Notes: generated by a model not told the origin, from the letters alone. Shown: positions 1 to 11,159, numbered from the stretch's first letter. The stretch is 64,000 nt of DNA from Basidiobolus meristosporus CBS 931.73 (GCA_002104905.1 MCFE01000474.1:1-64000); one strand, 5' to 3'. A program made the numbers and translations.

Positions 1-488
1 TTGGACTGTCAGTCAGATCCTCATCCCAATTGGAATCACTATAACCATCCAATAATATCAATATCTGGACATGCAGACACCATCAAGTATATTGGGCTAC
101 CAGCCATTGATTGATAGGGAACATTTTGGTCAATAATTGAGCTATTTTCACCCAAAACTGGCTGAGGTTTGCTCAATTTTAGGTTAGTCTCCATAGGGGT
201 AGCTGCAGGTTTGCAATTTTGTATTTCGAGGCATCTGGGAAGGTACCTGATGTACTTAGACCAATATTTAGTATCTCAACTTTCACTTAAATTGCAAGAA
301 AATAGCTCAATTTTCCAGTATCTTTCATCGCAATGTTGCTGTCGAGATCTGATTTTGTCTATTTAAGTGCCTCCTGGCTACTTGTAGCTATTATTAGGTT
401 GTCCACATAAAGAATTAGGATGATCACACCCTTTTTGATCTGTTTTGCATATATATTTTGATCTGTAGTACTCCAAAATAAGTCAGAG
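1..488 (-). pseudogene. Ty1/copia reverse transcriptase remnant
   Basis: On the minus strand this stretch translates to fragments of a copia reverse transcriptase, including a degraded catalytic box (ILYVDNLIIATSS where the better copy at 33.1-34.2 kb has LYVDDLIIAT). The segment near 85-120 matches the family's YQSMVGSLMY region, and 150-250 matches its TPMETNL region. Stops and frameshifts interrupt it throughout. It ends at a mosaic junction with gypsy sequence at about 489. It is a dead fragment and probably belongs with the copia gag/protease piece at 4529-5388 on the far side of the gypsy block. Confidence 0.75.
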
Positions 489-490
489 AC

Positions 491-3400
491 ATGCATCATG
501 CCATTGGAGCAGGAGATAGCCCACCAGGGTATAAGACACCTTACCAAGTGAGTCCATCGGAGTTGGAAGCAATGAAGAGACAAATAGATCAGTTACTGGA
601 GCAAGGATATATCAGGCCCAGCAAGTCACCTTGGGGAGCACTAGTACTTTTTGTGAAGAAGAAGGATGGAATACTTAGGATGTGCATTGACTAAAGAGCC
701 CTTAACTCAGTTACCATGTAGAATAAGTACCCCATACCTTGGATTGATGAGCCTTTGCACCAACTTAATGGAGCCACTATTTTCAACAAGATTGAACTCA
801 TGTCAGTATACAACCAGATTAGGGTGAAGCCAGAAGACATCCCTAAGACAGCATTCAGGACCAGATATGGACATTACAAGTACTTGGTCATGAGTTTTGG
901 CCTCACCAATGCCCCTGCAACATTCATGACCCTGATGCAGAATGTCTTCCATGAGTACTTAGACAAGTTTGTGATAATCAACCTAGATGACATAATGATA
1001 TACAGCAAGACAGAAGAGGATCATATGGTGCACATTGAAAAGGTCTTGAAGAGGCTAAGAGAGAATAAGCCTTATGACAAGCTCGCCAAGTGTGAGTTCT
1101 TCAAGGAGCACATTGAATATCTGGGACACATATTGACAGCCACAGGAGTGACTTTAGACCATAAGAAGGCTGAAGTTATCAAGAATCTGAAGCAGCCCCA
1201 TAGCATATCAAAACACTGCTCATTCCTTGGAATGGTTTCCTATTATTGGAGATTTGTCAAGCTCTTTGCAAGTATTACAGCCCCATTAACTGATATCCTC
1301 AAGAAAGACAATACCTACAAGTGAGACATAGCTAGTGAGACTACCTTCCAGATGCTATGGGGGTGTTTAAGTCCAAGGGAGAGATACATCCAACACTTCT
1401 CAAGTGTTTTGTGTGTGGGGTGCTCACTGGGTGCAATAACCTCTGGCAAAAGCTTGCTAGGAATACTTGGGTTCTGTCTCTAATCTAATGTGATGGGGAT
1501 TAAAGTCACAAGCTTGTCAAGGGAAAACTATTCAGCTACAATCCCCAACTTAGTTGGCATCTTAACAAAAGTATGTGCTGGGTTCAGTGTCCTTTGAGAT
1601 GACAATGTACTAAAGCTTCCAAAGTCACAACAACAGTAAACTCCACCAGCAGGGACTTGATAAGAATGCTGCTGTGGTCAATAGTTATAAAGACAGAGAA
1701 GTATCTTCGCCTATACAAGAACAAACTAGGGAAAGAATCAAGTATAATAAAAGATACCTACTGTGAGTATTCCTCACAAGTAGTGCCTCCAAGGTCAGTT
1801 GGCTGTCAGCATGGTTTCCTCAGAGTGTCCTGTGGTCTGGGGTTGGAAGTTCATGTAGCAGCAGGTAGCAGTGATAACACTAATCAACAAGTTGGTATAT
1901 TGATAAAAGGGATGATGATTTATTGTTGAGGGATAGCCTCCCTTATATACTTTTCACACTGGCTAAGTGATTGCTAATCATGGTGTTCCAGAAGGTACCA
2001 GAGATCAATAGAAATCTTAATGACATCAGAATGACCTAAGAATGTTCTAAGTAGGTGCCAGAAGGTTCTAAGAGGCACAGCACATCCAACCAATCAGTAA
2101 TCAGTATTATGAAGCCTGTGTCACAAAGGGATACCATATATGGTATGAAAATGGTAGGGATGGTGACACGGGTCGATCATGTGTCATGGGTACTGGCACA
2201 ACTACTTGCATAATATAGAGGGACTTACAGCTAGTATTCTTTCATAAAGTGAGTGATAACTTATGCAATAAGGTAAGCAGGTGTGAAAGTCAACCGGCTT
2301 ATGGGATAGTACAGATCAGGTAAGACAAATTGAATAAAACTAATGTAAGTGTAGTAGAGATATAGGGAAGTAGAAAATATAGGAATGAGCACATCTGTCT
2401 GTGTGTGTCACTGTGACACCACTACAATGCTCAAGAATGAGCTTGCTAAGCTTCCAAGCTTAAGAATACTTGACTTCAGGAAAGAGTCTACTTTGTGCAC
2501 ATATGCTTCAGATTATGGAATTGGTAGAGTGTTGAGCCAAAAACACAAGGGACAGAGCTACCCAGTTACCTTGAATCCAAGAAACTGAACACAGCAGAAC
2601 AAAACTATCCAGAGCATCAGAAGGAGATGCTTACTATAATACACTGTTTGAAGACATGGAGATATTATATTGAAGGAATCAAATGCACCATGAAGACTGT
2701 TCATGCCTTGCTCAAGTATATATTTACTCATTAGATACTCTCTAGAAGAATGACACAATGGAGTGAATATATTCAGCAATTTGATTTAGAGATTGTCTAC
2801 TGCCCTGGGAAAAACAACACAGTTGCTGATGCCTTACCAAGATTAGAACAAGTTGGATAACTTAACTTGGTGCATGAATCAGATTGGCCTAGCCTATTAC
2901 CAAAGTACTTAGAGGACTAAGCCACTCCTAATGAGGTGGATGAAGATATCAAGAAGATAATCCAGTATGACACTGGGAAATTTGTAGTACAGGATGAAAC
3001 ACCCTACCAAACTTGATGGTGGCCCTATTGCCAATTGCCCTTATGTTGATTGCCTGGATTTAATACATAAGCTGCACAATGTATATGGTCATCTTAGGAT
3101 TGAAGGAACCTATAGCCTTGTGAAAGCCAGAGCATGGTGGCCAAGAATGAAACAAGATATTGAGAAGCTAGTGAAAACATGCCCAAATTGCCAAATCAAT
3201 CAAGGCCAGCAACAAAGAATTGCCAAACTCTTTTGCTTGGAGCCAGTAAGACCATGTGAAAGATGGGGAATTGACTTTATTGGAAGACTGCCAACTACTA
3301 GGAAATGCAACCATTGGATCCTTGTAGCAATTGACCATGCCACAAAATAGCCTGTAGCTAAAGCAGTACCTGTAGCCAAAGAACAAGAGGTTGCAAGTTT

Positions 3401-3778
3401 CATCTACCATGAGATCCTTATGAAGTTTGGATGCCCTGTAGAGATACTATCCCATAGAGGAGCAAACTTTATGGCAAAGACATTGGAAGCTTACCTGGGA
3501 TTGCAGCACATCAGACACTTGAAAGCCTTGACATATCACCCTAGAACTTATGGAGTCACTGAGCGGATTAATGGATTATTTGGAAAAATGCTGACCAAAT
3601 ATGCAAATGGAGCTGTCAGTAGATGGGATGAGTATATAGACCAAGCACTCTTTGCTTGCAGAATTAGAGTAAACAACACCACCCAACAATTGCCAATTTA
3701 CTCAGTGTATGGATGTGAACCAAGGATTCCAGGAGATCTCACTCAACCAAATCTTACAGACACCTTATAAGATGAACT
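491..3778 (+). pseudogene. gypsy pol pseudogene (RT, RNase H, integrase)
   Basis: RT pieces lie at 491-694 and 755-1324, RNase H resumes after the solo LTR at about 2431-2850, and integrase at about 2994-3770. Integrase keeps its zinc-binding end (CPNCQ), a core aspartate in GIDFIG, and the target-site segment HPRTYGVTERING. A chromodomain-like tail (around 3900-4080) is still readable. Several in-frame stops and frameshifts, plus the altered YLDD, make it non-functional. It is useful mainly for dating against the copy at 13-16 kb. Confidence 0.85.
1356..2426 (-). repeat. solo LTR, family C (copy 1), inserted in gypsy RNase H
   Basis: This 1071-bp insertion interrupts the gypsy frame and is flanked by the 4-bp direct repeat ATGC (1352-1355 and 2427-2430). 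Removing it rejoins the RNase H sequence. Its ends are related to TGTGGTGGTGT and ACCCCACTACA, as in the copy at 25184-27062. Read on the minus strand it has a TATA-like box (AAGTATATAAGG, about 1946-1957) followed closely by AATAAA, the usual LTR promoter and polyA arrangement. No coding sequence is visible. A long solo LTR is the simplest reading; a non-autonomous element is possible. Confidence 0.7.
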
Positions 3779-4158
3779 CAGTTAGCCAAGTAGAAACCAG
3801 CAGCTGGAACAAAGACATCAAGGAGCACAGACCAAAGTGTCTCAAAGTGCAGAAAAGATGAAGCAGAAATATGATAAGACAATAGCATCAGAAGCATTGA
3901 CAGTTGGGAACTTTGCATTGCTAAGAAACTACACTTGGAAGAAGTTTGAGCCACAATGAACAGGGCCATTCAAGATCATCAGAAAATGTCTATTTGCTAC
4001 CTACCAACTAGTGGATACACAAGCAAATATCTGGGAAGACTTAGTGCATATAGACAGACTCAAACTTGCAAGACTTGCTGATAATACTGAACCATCAAGA
4101 TATTGGTATCACAGGAAGAGATATTCAGGAAAACACTCTCAACTTTAGTTGGGGAGAA

Positions 4159-4528
4159 TGCAATGATCTACTGTTTAAATGTTTAAGTTAAATCAGTTTT
4201 TTTAGTCATATCAATTGGTTATATGTTTAGCATATCAGTATAACAGTATTGTATATCAAATCAGTTGCATGAGGTAGCAAATGAATCAGCAGATTCTTAT
4301 CCAACAGAAATAGATATATTAAGTAGGATCTTAATGGGTGATGATGATGCAATCAAGTGAGTCATCAGCCACAGCCAACATTAGAAAGTACAATTAGTCA
4401 GCAATTGATCTGACAAATTGTATATACAGAGCTGCTGGAACCTCAATAAAAATCAGTTCAAGTTTTAGCAAATACAAAACTAGCTAAACTCTCTATTCCT
4501 CTGCATTCTTATACCCGGACTTGTAACA
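4159..4528 (+). repeat. gypsy 3' LTR (370 bp)
   Basis: It begins TGCAATGATC after a purine tract and ends TTGTAACA. It aligns along its length with the LTR at 15811-16179, including the AATAAA near 4445. Sequence directly downstream switches to minus-strand copia protease, so the right junction is clear. Confidence 0.85.
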
Positions 4529-5424
4529 CTGTGATGCTCCAGAGTCAATATACCTTTCATTACTTAGGTTACTTGCACTCTCTTGTACAGTTACAAGTAG
4601 CTGTTCATCAGTAGCTATATGGTTTACATGCTCCAGTTTCTGTTTTTTGTCTGCTTGTTTCTTCTTGCATTCCCTTGCCCAGTGTGCTGGCTTCTTACAG
4701 TAGTTACTGCAACCAGATTTTCTTAGCTTTTGTTGCTTTCCCTCTTCTTCTGTCTGCCTTTCTGAGCTGAATAAAGGATTGCATTCAACTTTCTCCACTT
4801 GGTCATTATGTCTGAGGATTCATGGAGAAGTCTTCCTTTGACATAATCAAAAGTCAAATTGTCTTCTCTGCTTTCAAACAAAGTATGAGAGGCCCATACT
4901 TGTGTGGTAGGCTTCAAAGCAGACAGAGACTCTTTTGTTCATCATCTACACCAGCTTTAATACTGTGGAGTTTGTCTGCAAGTGTCTCCATTCTGGTAAT
5001 GAATTGTAGCATGTCATCATCTGACTACTTCCTCATGTTGAAGAACTTTTTTTTCAGTAAAGGTTGCTTGATACTTACTTTGCTCTAAAGATCTTCTCTA
5101 AGGATTCCCATGCTGCTTTGGCAGTATTTGCAGGATGGATTTATCCTATGAAGGAGTTTTGCACATTGATACATATATCATTGAAGGCATTTCTCTCCTT
5201 GTCTTGAAACTTCTCCACTTCTTCTGCTGTTTGTTGGGCTCAGCATCTTTTCCTGCTACTATATTCCAAAGCTTTTTTTCCTCAATGCAGATCTGCATCC
5301 TCATTCTCCCAAGTCTGTAGTTCTTCCCATCAAACCTCACCTTTACAGGTAAGATGTTTGTATTGTACTGTTGGCTGGTAGAAGTCATATTTAGAATAGG
5401 CTAAGGCAATTGGGGCTCATAACC
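4529..5424 (-). pseudogene. copia gag/protease remnant
   Basis: On the minus strand, gag starts near 5388 (MTSTSQQYNTN, then the FDGKNY-type motif typical of copia gag). A CCHC-like knuckle (NYCKKPAHWAREC) and the protease active-site motif YIDSGASQ follow at about 4550. The sequence breaks at the gypsy LTR at 4528. A motif resembling the start of the copia internal region (GGGGCTCATAACC) lies at 5412-5424, the same context as at 36911-36923 in the better copia. Frameshifts occur around 4800-4920. Confidence 0.7.
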
Positions 5425-5789
5425 TGTGGCAATTTAAGAGGTTATTTGGATATAAGGAGCTTTCATTCAATAGTGATAATAGCTGAGCTGTTGTTTATTC
5501 ATAAAGAGGATCAATATTTATACCTTTGTAGAAGTAATACAGCTATAGCACTAAGTAAGGAGGGTTTCTTAACATTCAGGGGCATTCTGTAACAGTTTCA
5601 GGCTTAGTACATAATGTTTTGTACAAAGTGTCAATTTGATCTTGACTCTAGGAGAATAATCATAGGATCATAGATCTGAAGAAACTGGCAAAGTTGGGGC
5701 TGCAAGTTAGTCCTACAGTGGCCAAGACTAGCTAGAATTGTTAAATAAGCTCTTAGCTGCTGAATAATATGAAATTGTCCAATATTTCA
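5425..5789 (-). repeat. possible copia 5' LTR of a second subfamily
   Basis: It begins TGTGGC directly beside the internal-region start motif of the minus-strand gag remnant, where a 5' LTR should lie. The sequence does not match the 349-bp copia LTR well, and no second copy or clear far end was found. The position argues for an LTR; the outer limit is a guess set by the start of the next recognisable element. Confidence 0.3.
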
Positions 5790-6597
5790 ACACATACTTC
5801 GGAGCTAGTATTCTTCTGCATGGTGTTAATTTTCGTTGGTATCACTTCAGATTGTCATCTTTTGTTCTGATTATAAGATTTCTGACCAGTCACTGTAGCC
5901 TTTTCAACTCCAAACACAGCTGATTCATAGTTAATGACAAACTTAATGGGTCTTTTAGTGGTCTGAGGTTGTCTAAGAATCACCTTCTTATCAGTTCTCT
6001 CTTTCAGACCATCAATAAGATATTAACCTTTATCTCAGGGTTTTATTCTTTTAATCTGCCCAAGTAGACTACAATACTCCCTGATGTATTCTTGAACCAT
6101 GCCTCCCCATCTTAGTTTCTTCAGCTTCCTTCTTAGAAGTGTTGGCCGATGTGGAGGCTCAAAAGCATGCTAAATTTCAAACACAAGCTGATGCCAAGTA
6201 GATTTAATTGAGCATCCATCATAGTGATTGATCTAATCTTGCAGTGGTTCCACTGTAAAGCTGCATCTGCAAAGTAGAAGCAGCACATTTAAACTGGGTT
6301 TATAGTGCCACTCCTATGGCCTGAACGGCTTTTTTGATTTAAAAGAGCCCAGTTGCCAGGTTCTTATTGACCTTACCATGGTGCTAGTTGGCCTTCCCAC
6401 TAAAGTTACTCTTGACAGGGCTTTATTGGCTCCAAGTCACAGTATTCATTACTTGTTGCTGCTGGTTGAATTTCTGGACCAACTGATGCTGTTGGGCCTT
6501 GAAACACTGCACAACATTCTTTAATTCTAAATTATCCAACATTGCGGGGGAGGCTTCTTTCTTCAGCAACAAAGTTTCTGCTTATTGCAGCTGCATA
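5790..6597 (-). pseudogene. gypsy gag remnant
   Basis: Minus-strand translation gives pieces that align with the gag at 12.0-12.4 kb, for example PTLLRRKLKKLRWGGMVQ, YLIDGLKERTDKK and QNKR-QSEVIPT. Numerous stops interrupt it. Its LTR follows at 6598, in the expected order for a minus-strand element. Confidence 0.65.
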
Positions 6598-6825
6598 TGT
6601 TACAAGTCCTGATATAAGAATTTAGAGGAATAGAGAGTTTAGCTAGTATTATACAAAGCTAAAGTTTGAAGAGATCTTTATTGAATTCTAGTAGCTCCTT
6701 GAATAAATTTTGCCAGATCAATTATTGACTAATTTTGTATTCAGATGTAGGTAATGGCTGATGACTCATTAAATTACATCAGCACAACTGCAAAAGATCC
6801 TACCTGATATATCTGTATCTGTTGG
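6598..6825 (-). repeat. gypsy 5' LTR, truncated
   Basis: It starts TGTTACAAG, the reverse complement of the LTR end CTTGTAACA, and follows the gypsy LTR sequence in reverse for about 225 bp (TTTATTGA, then GGCTGATGACTC). It then breaks off into plus-strand copia sequence. It belongs to the gag remnant at 5790-6597. Confidence 0.75.
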
Positions 6826-6915
6826 ATTAAGTATAAAGCTGGATTGGTGGCTAAAGGCTTCTCCCAAATTGAAGGACTAGACTTCATGGGGAAGGTGGCT
6901 CTATAAGAATAGTTT
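6826..6915 (+). pseudogene. copia RT N-terminal fragment
   Basis: A short plus-strand stretch reads KAGLVAKGFSQIEGLDF, matching the copia RT segment KARLVAKGYSQTKGLDY at about 34.5 kb. Frame is lost within 90 bp. No LTR is attached. Confidence 0.6.
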
Positions 6916-6959
6916 TAGACTATCTGGTAATATGTGATATTATTAGCCCTGCAGCAAAA

Positions 6960-7315
6960 CCTATATACAGCACTTTTAGCACCTGATAGTACTAGAGGAC
7001 CAAGTTAGTGCTATACATTTTTGTGGCATGATAAAAGCCTCTGGAGCTAGATTCAGAGTGCCATGGTTATTGAGTACCAGAAGCATGTCTTCAGAATTTG
7101 TGTGCTCCAACACATTATGTACAATAATGATCCCAAAAAAAAATCAAGACATGGGCTTTTCTCAGCACAATAAGTACACATGGAGGTTGCTTTGCATGAA
7201 CTTGAAGAAGAGTATCTTACACTCTTTAGCCCAGCTTAGGTATACCATGCCTCTCAGGCACACAATGGCATTATTTAGCACATATGGCTTAATGTGACAC
7301 AATTCATTACAGCAA
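6960..7315 (+). mobile_element. foldback-family half element
   Basis: This closely parallels the right arm of the foldback element at 19037-19677: it shares CTGATAGTA, GGAGCTAGATT, TATTGAGTACCA, a poly-A run and GCTTTGCATGAA in the same order. The small ORFs here are not credible genes. The left inverted arm was not found, so it is a truncated or derived copy. Confidence 0.55.
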
Positions 7316-8199
7316 GCATTATGTATATGGTGCCACCAGAAGGCTCTGCCATTCCAATTAGCCCTATAAGGTGTGCAGACATGGAAATTGCTGTATGTGC
7401 TTAAGTAGTTCACTAGAAGATACTGAAGCAAAATTCACACATATCTGGAGGAGATTAGACTTGTTCCATTGTACCATGCCAGGGCGCGTGGCACAATCCG
7501 CGGTTGTAAAGAACAATCAAGCGCAATATTATAGCTACCAGAAGGCAGGATTGTTCTTGGACAATTTTGCACTATGCGGGACAATCTTGCACACTATGGC
7601 ACAATCTGACACAATGAGGTTGGCACAGATGATTGCGCCAACTTGTAATGTTTGCATCATGTGCACAATTGGATACCGCTATTATGGCAGGTAAAATCCG
7701 GTATTTGGGTATGTTTCTTTAATGTTAATGGAAATAAATGTGTATCACACTATAAACTACACTGATACTTACCATTTTGGTTACCCTCACTCCAATTGGA
7801 TGGTATCTCAGTGGTTAACTGGTCCAAAAGTATCCTGAAGCTGGCAGCCCCCAATTGGCTCATTGACTACTGAAAAATCCACCTGATTTGCCATCAAATA
7901 TCCCATTTTGCTCATTGAGCAAGTAAATCCCTGATCCTAGTGATTGGACATGGTGTCATAGCTAGCACGCAAGCAATTGTGTAGGTGCAAAACAGATCCA
8001 ATAGCTGCACTGGTATTACGGATGACGTATATATATGCAGGGTGTTTACTTATAGGGGTTCTGTCTCAAATGTGAGATGACCTTGATATTACTTATATCA
8101 AAAATTTGATGATCACTGATTTGCAATGGCTTGATTCAGATTGCAAAAAAAAAGGGTGGTTGGGATCATTACAAATGTGAGCAATTCAAAGCAATTGCA

Positions 8200-9462
8200 T
8201 CATCTTCTCCTGGGTTTTTTTCTCACAGGGATTACTACTGAAGCATTTGGTAGTGACTCACTTTGCACACCTACACTACTTCTTGGCTGACTATCATCTT
8301 GGCTACTTGTGTATTTGTACTCAGTATGTTGCCTCTCAGTTGATGAGTGCAATGCTGCAGCTTGGCCGTGCTGAATTGCTCCAACTGAACCAACTGCTCC
8401 AGCCTGTAGTGCCATGCGCTGATGCGTTCTTTTACTTGCCAAGGGCTCCGGTGGTTGAGGCACTTCATATTGGTCATCATCAGTCAGTTCACCAGAAGTA
8501 ACTTGCTGATGGTCAGGCAAAACGGCATGCGCAGGCGCACCTTGACGCGTTGAGATGGCCCTTGGCTGAGTTCAATGTGATGCTGCATGTTGACACGACT
8601 TGGTCTGCTCCAATGGACTGATGTCTAAATGAGCAGTTTGGCAAGTTCTCGTAGTTTTGCTCTGAAGTGCATGCATTGACCCAACACGTGCTGACTCAAT
8701 GCACGTTGACTTGATGCGAGGCATTCTGGTAAAGGGTGTTGGCGTAGTCAGGACTGACGTGCGCCGGCACGCTGTGGTTGCAAGAGATGGTAGGGAATCC
8801 AGCAAGGCATGCTGGCGTGATCTGGACAATGTTGCTTGCGGTCTGTATTCTTCCTCCTGAAGCACACCATCTGATTCCTCAAGGTATTCACTTACCCTCT
8901 GTCTGATACTTTGGAGCTGTTGCCTGGATGAGTCCTGTGTATATTGCTCTTGGAAGCTACTTAGCTCTACTAATATATCATGAAGTAAATTAGTCATTTG
9001 AGGCAAAAACTCATTCAAAATCTCTTTGGTTCCCAAAGTTGAGGCACAAACAGACGTGTCCGGCCCGTACTGTGCAAATTGCGCGCAAAATTGTTCCGGT
9101 GCAGCTTCTTTGTCAAATCCCCTCACTCTCAGCTCATTCTTGATTTCAATACTTGTCTTGTTATATATCTTTTTACATACATTGGCTGGCATCTTGATGT
9201 AGAACTCATGCCACAGCTTTCTACTCAAATTCTTCCATCTTTGTCAACTCTCTGAGGTATCTAGTTCTGCTAGATTAATCAGTAGTGCCCAAATATCTGT
9301 ATGAAGGCTCTTCATAGACACTTGGGCCATACTAAAATCATTTGGCAAGAACTCAAACGGATCCAACATTGACTTTTCCAATCCAGACCGTGCTTGTGAG
9401 CTGGGGGATGGGTTTTGTCTGGATTGTACTAAAGATGAGTTGAGGCCTGGTATGGGGACCAT
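8200..9462 (-). pseudogene. Harbinger companion protein, frame broken by two TGA codons
   Basis: One continuous minus-strand reading frame of about 421 codons runs from the ATG at 9462 to a TGA at 8200, interrupted only by in-frame TGA at 9244-9246 and 8572-8574. All three pieces share the frame. The middle piece has a basic, helix-rich start (QRWKNLSRKLWHEFYIK), and the C-terminus ends in a basic run (RKKPRRR) that could be a nuclear signal. By position it is the expected DNA-binding partner of the transposase, but no Myb/SANT motif could be confirmed. Both stops could be CGA to TGA changes at CpG. A decayed relative lies at 22490-23030. Confidence 0.5.
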
Positions 9463-9821
9463 AGCAACGGATTTGGATACTTATACAGCAGTATATTGGA
9501 ATCAACCTGGTCTTATATGAAATATATATGAAAACTAATGTGTTTGTTGAATTTTCCATATATTATGCATGATGCATCTTGGATTGCGTTGACACGGATC
9601 AGATCACATCAATTGCAGATTTCCTAATTGATTATAGACCTATGATTAAAGCATCAATAAAAGTACCAAGGCATTGTTTGCGGATGATTTTTGCAACATA
9701 ATGATGGGATATATGGCAATTAATGGAGATTTAACCATAATGTATTAATAATCAGATAAATAACACAGATTGCACCAAATCAATTCAAACCACCCCCATA
9801 CAGTCATCCATCAATTTTAAT
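9463..9821. promoter_or_regulatory. divergent spacer between companion ORF and transposase
   Basis: This 359-bp AT-rich spacer separates the two outward-reading genes of the transposon and must contain both promoters if they are expressed. No specific operator was recognised. A short overlapping ORF here is not credible. Confidence 0.35.
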
Positions 9822-10706
9822 ATGACTTACTCATCCAAATGGTCTTTTCTCATCAATCCCATCACTACCACTGGATTTCCTTTTGACACACTAGAGGAGA
9901 TCTATTCCAAGTACTGTGGACCATCAACCCCAATCTACTCAAGAAGATCCCTTGTTAAGCTTCTCTGCTATTACAAGAACTATTGCCCTACAAGGTTTCA
10001 TCCTACCATCCATGGCAACAAAAGTCCTAGAAGCTTTCATACCCAGCTGACAGCAATGAAGAACCACCTTGCAGAGGGTATGAATGACTTAGAGCAAGCT
10101 TGGAACACTAGGTTCAGAAGCTCCAATAGACTTCCATATCCCAGAGTGTTCAGCAACAGGTTCCATATCAGGAGTATTTTGGATACCTTCCCAGTGAGGA
10201 TTAACAGACCTTCTAGAGGGCAGAGGCACTTTTATTCTGGCAAGTACAAGGCACACTGTGTGAAGTTTCAAGCACTGTCTGACATTGAGGGTAACATCAT
10301 CTGGTTTAGTGGGTCATTTGCTGGAAGTAGGCATGACAAAGCACTCTGGGTAGAGAATCATCCTGAATTCAGTAGAGGGGAGAAATGTATGGCAGACTTA
10401 GCCTATATAGGAGAGGATTGTCAGAGATTAGGATGTATTACTGCTTATAGGAAGCCAAGGAATGGTGTGCTTAGCAGGAAGCAGAAGCTCTACAATGAGA
10501 TATTTAATCATTTCAGAGTAAGGGTAGAGCACACATTTGGATATCTGAAGAGATTTAGCATATTGGCAGGTGAATACAGAGGAAAGTCATATATAGGAGA
10601 AAACAGCAGAATAGGTAAAATAGTTAAGATACTTATTAATGCTCAGTATGTTCATACAAGAAGACATCCACTGAGAGAAATGTGTCTGGAGCATTATGAA
10701 GAGTAA
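9822..10706 (+). CDS. Harbinger-like DDE transposase (DDE_Tnp_4 type)
   Basis: The 294-residue ORF is intact from ATG to TAA. The catalytic core fits the Harbinger nuclease pattern: a first acidic residue at D121 (ILDTFPVRI), GSRHD at 168-172, D192 in MADLAYIG, and E236 in VRVEHTFGYLKRF. These would carry out metal-dependent strand cleavage and joining. Residues 1-100 are less conserved and may recognise DNA. It lies inside an element with matching inverted ends and a companion ORF. The length is a little short for the family, so an upstream exon or a missing N-terminal part is possible. A decayed paralogue lies at 23.4-24.14 kb. It has few CpG dinucleotides, unlike the neighbouring companion gene. 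Confidence 0.75.
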   Translation: MTYSSKWSFLINPITTTGFPFDTLEEIYSKYCGPSTPIYSRRSLVKLLCYYKNYCPTRFHPTIHGNKSPRSFHTQLTAMKNHLAEGMNDLEQAWNTRFRSSNRLPYPRVFSNRFHIRSILDTFPVRINRPSRGQRHFYSGKYKAHCVKFQALSDIEGNIIWFSGSFAGSRHDKALWVENHPEFSRGEKCMADLAYIGEDCQRLGCITAYRKPRNGVLSRKQKLYNEIFNHFRVRVEHTFGYLKRFSILAGEYRGKSYIGENSRIGKIVKILINAQYVHTRRHPLREMCLEHYEE

Positions 10707-10759
10707 ATAAAGCAAGGAAGGCACTACTCTGAGCAACATAAGTAAGATTGAGTAAAGTT

Positions 10760-10890
10760 ACCAGTAACTGTATCATACCACTGGCATCATGGTAGAGATT
10801 ATAGTGCCAGATAGTGCCATAGAGTGCCAGATCAATCCGGCACCATAAACCGGCTGGCACTCTGTGGCACTATCCAACAGAACAAGTCTA
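10760..10890. repeat. subterminal GTGCCA repeats and right end of Harbinger copy 1
   Basis: The words AGTGCCA, AGTGCCATA, AGTGCCAGAT and their complements (CTGGCAC, GTGGCAC) recur about every 10-20 bp up to the end sequence CAACAGAACAAGTCTA. The same words crowd the MITE at 20747-20961 and the right end of copy 2 (24630-24697), so they are shared family ends. Confidence 0.6.
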
Positions 10891-11159
10891 TTTGGTTCAC
10901 TTGTGAGTTTGCAGATCATAGCATATTTGTCAAACAGCTTGAAAAGAGAATGATTATCCTGGTACTAATATGAGGACAGTTTAATAATAGCTACAAGCTA
11001 CTAGGGGGCAGTCAAATAGGCAAAATCAGATCTTTCAGCAAATTAGAGTGGTGAGATTGCTGAAAATTGGGCTATTTTCTCTGAGTTATGGTCAAACTTG
11101 ACATGCTTACACAGACAACTAGGCTCAATCAGCCAGCTTCCATCTTGGCAATTATCAGA
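10891..11159. other. no feature seen
   Basis: AT-rich sequence with no convincing ORF, LTR or repeat relation to other parts of the window. Confidence 0.4.

Larger units (their letters stand above)
489..4528 (+). mobile_element. 5'-truncated Ty3/gypsy element A
   Basis: This is the reverse transcriptase, RNase H, integrase and 3' LTR of a gypsy element, very similar to the copy at 13.2-16.2 kb. It starts abruptly inside the RT N-terminal region, so gag, protease and the 5' LTR are missing. The catalytic YLDD box reads NLDD (IINLDDIMIYSK), and stops interrupt RT (a stop after MCID at about 694), RNase H and integrase. A solo LTR of another family splits it at 1356-2426. A purine-rich run at 4149-4158 precedes the 3' LTR at 4159. 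Copia fragments of opposite orientation lie on both sides. Confidence 0.85.
7456..10890. mobile_element. Harbinger-like DNA transposon, copy 1
   Basis: The left end reads TAGACTTGTTCCATTG and the right end reads CAGAACAAGTCTA, an imperfect terminal inverted repeat of about 13 bp flanked by TA-containing sequence. Inside are two divergent genes: an intact DDE transposase (plus, 9822-10706) and a companion ORF (minus, 8200-9462). That layout is typical of PIF/Harbinger elements, which encode a transposase and a DNA-binding partner. Both subterminal regions carry repeated GTGCCA or GGCACAAT words, likely transposase-binding sites. The left half is notably CpG-rich and the transposase half CpG-poor. 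Confidence 0.7.

Noticed and set aside
7028-7694. Two 90-107 codon ORFs as small genes
   Set aside because: They lie in foldback/MITE and transposon-end sequence that recurs elsewhere with stops.
8200-9462. Alternative genetic code in which TGA is read as an amino acid
   Set aside because: TGA ends the S9 peptidase, the right twin gene and others at the expected length, so TGA is a normal stop here; point mutation explains the internal TGAs.
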